Shown here piece by piece: positions 28,055-31,691 of a DNA stretch of 31,691 nt (the first letter of the stretch is position 1; each line of letters starts with the position of its first letter). The notes beneath the pieces were generated by a model. It did not search any database. It was not told where the DNA came from and worked only from the letters and a program-made list of their open reading frames with translations. Origin of the DNA: a virus. The translations under genes and the position numbers were made by a program. Location of the stretch: positions 1 through 31,691 of the IMG/VR virus record IMGVR_UViG_3300044953_000401; one strand, 5' to 3'.

Positions 28055-28914
28055 ACCTCACCGTTGAACATCTGGCCCGCGGCCTGGGCCGCCGGCCGCT
28101 CTTCGACTTCTCGCCCAACATCCAGGCGCGCGACGTGGGCGCGGAGACGGAGGCCAGCCTCGCCGCGACCGAGAAGTATTCGCCCAAGCTCGGCGCCATC
28201 AACCGGCGCGAGCTGGAGATGGCCCTGCTGGGCTCGCCCACCGACGGCACCCGCGGCCTGCTGGACATCTACTTCAAGGATGCCGCGCCCACCGCCGCCG
28301 CCGCCGACCGCGCCGCCTCGACCGCGCAGCGCGAGCAGGACATCGCCGACGTGACCCGGCTGGGGGCGGGCGCCGTGGACGCCTTCCGCAGCGCCAATCC
28401 GCAGCAGAAGGCGCTGATGGACGCCCTGAACGCCAGCGCGCTGGAAGGCTTAAGCGCCGGGCGCAACCTGCCGCCGGGCATCCGCCGAGTGGTGGAACAG
28501 AACGTCCGCAGCGCGCAGGCGGCCCGCGGGTTCGGGTTCGGCCTGAACGACGCCATGGCCGAGGCGCTGGGCACGACCGACGCCGCCGAGCGGTATTTCC
28601 AGAACAACCTCCAGCGGGCACTGGGTGTGGCCGGCATGAACCAGGCCACCACGGGCGATCCCTTCCAACTGGTGACCGGGCGCGCGTCCGGCGCCAACGC
28701 CGGCATGGGCCTGCTGGGCATGGGCAACCAGAACGCCCAGGGAACGACCGGCAACATCTACGGCGGCGCCTCGAACATCCTGGATTGGAACGCCAACAGC
28801 CAGCGCGACGCGGCGATTGCCAAGGCCAACAACTCCGCCGCGATGGTGGGCGCGGGCATCGGGGCGGCTGGCAGGCTCGGCGGCGCCGGCATGCTGGCCT
28901 CCGGCAGCATGTGA
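28051..28914 (+). CDS. Internal virion / DNA-ejection-like protein
   Basis: This 287-residue protein has a helical, Ala-rich body (NPQQKALMDALNASALEGLS; IRRVVEQNVRSAQAARGFGF; LNDAMAEALGTTDAAERYF). It ends in a Gly/Ala/Asn-rich tail with a potentially membrane-active stretch (AAMVGAGIGAAGRLGGAGML). Podoviruses encode such proteins late in the structural operon; they sit in the head and are ejected to form a channel for DNA. The ATG overlaps the previous stop (28051-28054). Assignment is by composition and place next to other probable ejection proteins; no catalytic motif is seen. Confidence 0.55.
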   Translation: MNLTVEHLARGLGRRPLFDFSPNIQARDVGAETEASLAATEKYSPKLGAINRRELEMALLGSPTDGTRGLLDIYFKDAAPTAAAADRAASTAQREQDIADVTRLGAGAVDAFRSANPQQKALMDALNASALEGLSAGRNLPPGIRRVVEQNVRSAQAARGFGFGLNDAMAEALGTTDAAERYFQNNLQRALGVAGMNQATTGDPFQLVTGRASGANAGMGLLGMGNQNAQGTTGNIYGGASNILDWNANSQRDAAIAKANNSAAMVGAGIGAAGRLGGAGMLASGSM

Positions 28915-28927
28915 ACGACCCGGAGCC

Positions 28928-29341
28928 ATGATCCCACCCCTGCTGGACCTTTACCGCCGCGCCGCGCTGAACCGCGACGATGCCTTCGCCTTCCTGCTCG
29001 CCTTCCACGCGCACGCCCACGCCGTGGACGATGACATCGACGAGCCCGGCCGGCACCGCGTGAACGAGGTGGACCGCTGCATGGAGGCGGTTGTGCTGGC
29101 CAACTGCGATTTCTGGCGTGCCCACCACGAGGCGCTGATCGTGGTCAACGCGCTGATCGCCAGCACCTACTCCACGAGCGTCACGACACCCGGCCCGCTC
29201 ACCGATGCGCTGCGCCTGTCCGGCAACCTCATGGTGCTCGCCGTCGCGTTCCTGTGCGGCGGCTGGGTCCACATGCAGGCCATCGCCGCGGAGCTGTGGC
29301 CCATCGTCAGCCAGGATCAACTGCCCACCCAACCCGCCTAA
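28928..29341 (+). CDS. Helical protein with an acidic, His-rich segment
   Basis: This 137-residue protein starts at ATG 28928. A first helix (LLDLYRRAALNRDDAFAFLL) is followed by FHAHAHAVDDDIDEPG, a His/Asp cluster that could bind metal. Further helices follow (CMEAVVLANCDFWRAHHEAL; LIVVNALIASTYSTS) and a late hydrophobic stretch (LRLSGNLMVLAVAFLCGGWV). The order of helices and the DDxxD-like acidic group are suggestive, but I do not recognise a family. The position between probable ejection proteins suggests a virion or assembly function, with possible membrane contact. Confidence 0.5.
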   Translation: MIPPLLDLYRRAALNRDDAFAFLLAFHAHAHAVDDDIDEPGRHRVNEVDRCMEAVVLANCDFWRAHHEALIVVNALIASTYSTSVTTPGPLTDALRLSGNLMVLAVAFLCGGWVHMQAIAAELWPIVSQDQLPTQPA

Positions 29342-29344
29342 GCC

Positions 29345-30259
29345 ATGCCCTACACCCCCACCGAACGAAACCGCGCCGGCGAGTTCCTCATGCAGGGCAT
29401 CACCGGCGCCAGCCAGGCGATTGCGCAGGGCGTCCAGCAATGGCGCAAGGACAAGGAGGAATCCGCCGGCTACGACACGCTGCTGGAAGTCGCCGCGGCC
29501 CGCGGCAAGTCCGACCCGAAGTTTCTGGAGCAGTTTGGCCCCCAACTTAGCAAGTCGGCGGGCAGCAGCCTGAGCCAGAAGCGCAACCTGGTCGGGGCCA
29601 TCACGCTCTACGAGCAGCGCCGGCAGCAGGACATGGAAAACGAATTCCGCGCAGCCCAGATCAAGAACTTCGAGGACGACAACGTCCGGGCCAATGCGTT
29701 TCTCACTTTGCAGAAGGAAGCCGCGGCCAGGCAGAAGGAGCAGGTCGATGCGCTCCGCCGTTTCGCCATCGACTTTGGGCAGCCCGTGATTCCCGGCGTG
29801 TCGTCGCCCGCCGTGCTCGATGCCGCCCAACTGCCCCCGGCCGAACGCCTGCGCCAAGCCCTCGGCCGCAATCCGGGTGCGATGAGTGAAGACATTCTCC
29901 AGACGCTGGTGCGCTACGGCGACGAGGCGGCCGGGAAGCCGGACAAGCGCCTGATCGAAACCACGATTGGCGGACACAAGTTTGCCCTGTCGCCGGACAC
30001 GGGCGCCTTCCAGGCGTTGCCCGCTGACGAAATGAGGCCGGGCGAGAAGCAGCGTTACCTTGCCGGGCTGAGAGCGCAGCGTGTGGATCTGATTTCCTCC
30101 AGAGCCAAAGCGTTGGACGACGACACGAAGGCGATGATCGACAACGAACTGCTGCGCCTCGACGACGAATTGCAGGCGATGGGGGCGCGCCCGGCCCCCA
30201 CCAAGGGCGGCACCCTCGACGATCTCTGGAACAAGTATCAGGCCACCCTGAAGCCATAA
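29345..30259 (+). CDS. Internal virion-like coiled-coil protein
   Basis: This 304-residue protein starts at ATG 29345, three bases after the previous stop. It is mostly helical and charged: GITGASQAIAQGVQQWRKDK near the start, then LVGAITLYEQRRQQDMENEF and QKEAAARQKEQVDALRRFAI. A Pro-rich hinge and a C-terminal helical part (LDDLWNKYQATLKP) follow. Long helices with Gln/Lys/Glu richness are typical of internal core or ejection proteins of podoviruses. The gene lies between two others of this class. Function by position; no domain name can be given. Confidence 0.5.
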   Translation: MPYTPTERNRAGEFLMQGITGASQAIAQGVQQWRKDKEESAGYDTLLEVAAARGKSDPKFLEQFGPQLSKSAGSSLSQKRNLVGAITLYEQRRQQDMENEFRAAQIKNFEDDNVRANAFLTLQKEAAARQKEQVDALRRFAIDFGQPVIPGVSSPAVLDAAQLPPAERLRQALGRNPGAMSEDILQTLVRYGDEAAGKPDKRLIETTIGGHKFALSPDTGAFQALPADEMRPGEKQRYLAGLRAQRVDLISSRAKALDDDTKAMIDNELLRLDDELQAMGARPAPTKGGTLDDLWNKYQATLKP

Positions 30260-30263
30260 CACC

Positions 30264-31691
30264 ATGTCGTCCCGCGTCCTTGAGTTCATCCGGCGTGAGG
30301 ATCCCCGTTTCCGGGACGTTCCCGATGCCGAACTGACCCGGTTCATCGGCACCGAGGCGCCGCAGTTCCTTCAGGACCGGGAGTTCGCCGCCAACTTCAA
30401 GGCGTATGGCCAGATGCAGGCCAACGACGCCGACACCGCCGCCGTCACCCGCCTGACCGGCCCGCGCGGTTTGGTGAAGGAAACCGTGGACGCCATGCAG
30501 GGCGCCTGGTCCGCCAGCGCGCCCGACGGGCAACCCGTGGCCGATCCGGCCGCCGAGGCGCAGTTGCGCGCCTTCGATGCCCAGTGGCAGATGGCCCGGG
30601 AGCTGGGCCGCGGCGACCTCGCCCGGCAGACGCGGCCCGACGAGCTGGGCATCGGGCAGGAAGTCCGCGGCGTGGGCCGGGCGGTGAAGCGTGGTGCGCT
30701 CCAGGGCTTGCAGGCGCTCGACACCATGCGGCTGGCCAATGTTGCCGCCCGTCCGCCGCAGTTCTCCGATGCCCGCCGCGCCTTCCTGGCCGGTCGCTTT
30801 GCCGAACAGGAGCAGGCGCTTTACGGCGGTCGCCCCGAGCGGTTGGCCGAGCTGGAGCGCGCCGCCGAGTCCACCCCGATGCAGATTGCCCGGAAGATTT
30901 CCGGGCGCCAGCAGCGCATCGACGCCCTGCCCCCATCGCCGGATCTGGAGAACCTGCACACGGATTTCTGGCGCACGCTGGGCAGCCATCCCGTGGAGAC
31001 CATCGCCACCGTCGTGGCCGAGTCCCTGCCCCAGGCTGCGCCCGGCATTCTCGGCGCCGCCGCCGGGGGTGGCCCGGTGCCCGTGGGGCTCAACAGCCTT
31101 GGCATCGAATACGCGCACAGCCTGCTGGAATCCGCCGGTCCCGACGTGGTGCGCGATCCCGCGGCGTTGGCGCGGTGGTTTGCCGTGCCGGAGAATCAAG
31201 CCGCCGCCAAGGCCAAGGCCGTGAAGCGTGGCCTGCCCGTGGCTGCCGCGGATGCCGCGACCGCGGGCCTGGCCGGGCGTTTCCTGAATCGAGTTATCGG
31301 GCAGGGCCGGCGCGCCGTGGGCGTCGCCACGGCCAAGGAACTGGGAATGCAGATGGGCGGCGGCATGGCGGGCGAGGCGGCCGGCCAGCTCACCAGCGAG
31401 GGGCGCATCACCAGTGTGCCGGACATCGTGCTCGAAGGCATTGCGGAACTGGGCACCGCGCCCGGCGAAGTCTTTGGCAACCTGCGCAACGAGGTGGGCA
31501 GCCGCGTGCGGCAGCAGATGGCGGGGCGGAGCGCGGAGCAGGGGGCGGGGAGCCGGAGGCTGGTGGCGGACGATGAAATCCCTGACTACCGGGATACCAG
31601 GCCGGCGGCTCCACCTGCCCCCCTTTCCGCCCCGGCGGACGAGTCTCCGACCGCGCCCGTGCGTAGCGCACCAGCCGAGCCTCCCGCCGGG
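30264..31691 (+). CDS. N-terminal part of a large polyvalent / ejection-type virion protein (runs off window)
   Basis: The frame is open for 476 codons from ATG 30264 to the end of the window. The first 45 residues (REDPRFRDVPDAELTRFIGT, then EAPQFLQDREF) form a short acidic helical module common at the start of such proteins. Near residues 240-285 a hydrophobic segment (PVETIATVVAESLPQAAPGI) followed by Gly-rich turns and LGIEYAHSLLESAGPDV resembles the membrane-active repeats of phage polyvalent proteins and T7 gp16-like ejection proteins. After about residue 420 a Pro/Ala linker begins, so enzymatic domains (peptidase, transglycosylase, methyltransferase) may lie beyond the window. Complete proteins of this kind often exceed 1000 residues. 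Confidence 0.6.
   Translation, partial: MSSRVLEFIRREDPRFRDVPDAELTRFIGTEAPQFLQDREFAANFKAYGQMQANDADTAAVTRLTGPRGLVKETVDAMQGAWSASAPDGQPVADPAAEAQLRAFDAQWQMARELGRGDLARQTRPDELGIGQEVRGVGRAVKRGALQGLQALDTMRLANVAARPPQFSDARRAFLAGRFAEQEQALYGGRPERLAELERAAESTPMQIARKISGRQQRIDALPPSPDLENLHTDFWRTLGSHPVETIATVVAESLPQAAPGILGAAAGGGPVPVGLNSLGIEYAHSLLESAGPDVVRDPAALARWFAVPENQAAAKAKAVKRGLPVAAADAATAGLAGRFLNRVIGQGRRAVGVATAKELGMQMGGGMAGEAAGQLTSEGRITSVPDIVLEGIAELGTAPGEVFGNLRNEVGSRVRQQMAGRSAEQGAGSRRLVADDEIPDYRDTRPAAPPAPLSAPADESPTAPVRSAPAEPPAG

Noticed and set aside
1-31691. tRNA genes, integrase, attachment sites, insertion sequences
   Set aside because: Looked for by eye on both strands; nothing with a cloverleaf, a tyrosine or serine recombinase motif or a transposase motif was found, so temperate lifestyle cannot be claimed from this window.

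Overview
This GC-rich window is part of a tailed double-stranded DNA bacteriophage, or a prophage copy of one, with a podovirus-like (T7-type) order of structural genes. All convincing genes read on the + strand. They are tightly packed, and about a dozen gene pairs share stop/start bases (ATGA or TGATG). I saw no integrase, tRNA, rRNA, CRISPR array or insertion sequence. The host is unknown. A Sec-type signal peptide on the tail spike and a lipoprotein-like gene in the lysis region point to a Gram-negative-type envelope. My guess of a Verrucomicrobia-like host rests only on general resemblance.

Region 1 (1-7400) is replication, recombination and DNA modification. It holds a partial helix-turn-helix gene, a replisome-organizer-like initiator with 12-bp repeats inside it, a DnaB helicase, and an internally deleted cytosine methyltransferase. 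A second cytosine-C5-like methyltransferase lies between inverted repeat arms. Two phage genes follow, each led by a tract of degenerate NNCAC pentamers, then a metallophosphoesterase and an N4/N6 DNA methyltransferase.

Region 2 (7401-20645) is virion morphogenesis and lysis. A candidate promoter precedes the portal gene. Then come a small gene, a 212-base hairpin-rich leader, the scaffold-like gene, an SU10-type capsid gene, a capsid-associated gene, a strong hairpin, connector genes, a tail adaptor with surface modules, a tail spike and a second protein with signal peptides, a holin-like cluster and a large tail protein.

Region 3 (20646-26155) starts with a promoter of the same type. It encodes glycosyltransferase, FkbM-type methyltransferase, second glycosyltransferase, large terminase and a small helix-turn-helix protein. 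Two modification genes follow (XF1762/Mom-like and Dam-like), bounded by 18-20 bp direct repeats.

Region 4 (26156-31691) has a tail fibre, a stretch where reading frames conflict, a zinc-ribbon-like protein, two internal-virion-like proteins, a helical protein, and the start of a large polyvalent ejection-type protein that runs off the window.

The initiator and helicase would replicate the genome and the modification enzymes would mask it from restriction. Portal, scaffold, capsid and terminase would build and fill the head. The adaptor, spike, fibre and internal proteins would handle adsorption and DNA entry. The most unusual signals are the pentamer leaders, the repeat-bounded modification genes, the shared promoter motif and the structured leader before the scaffold gene.
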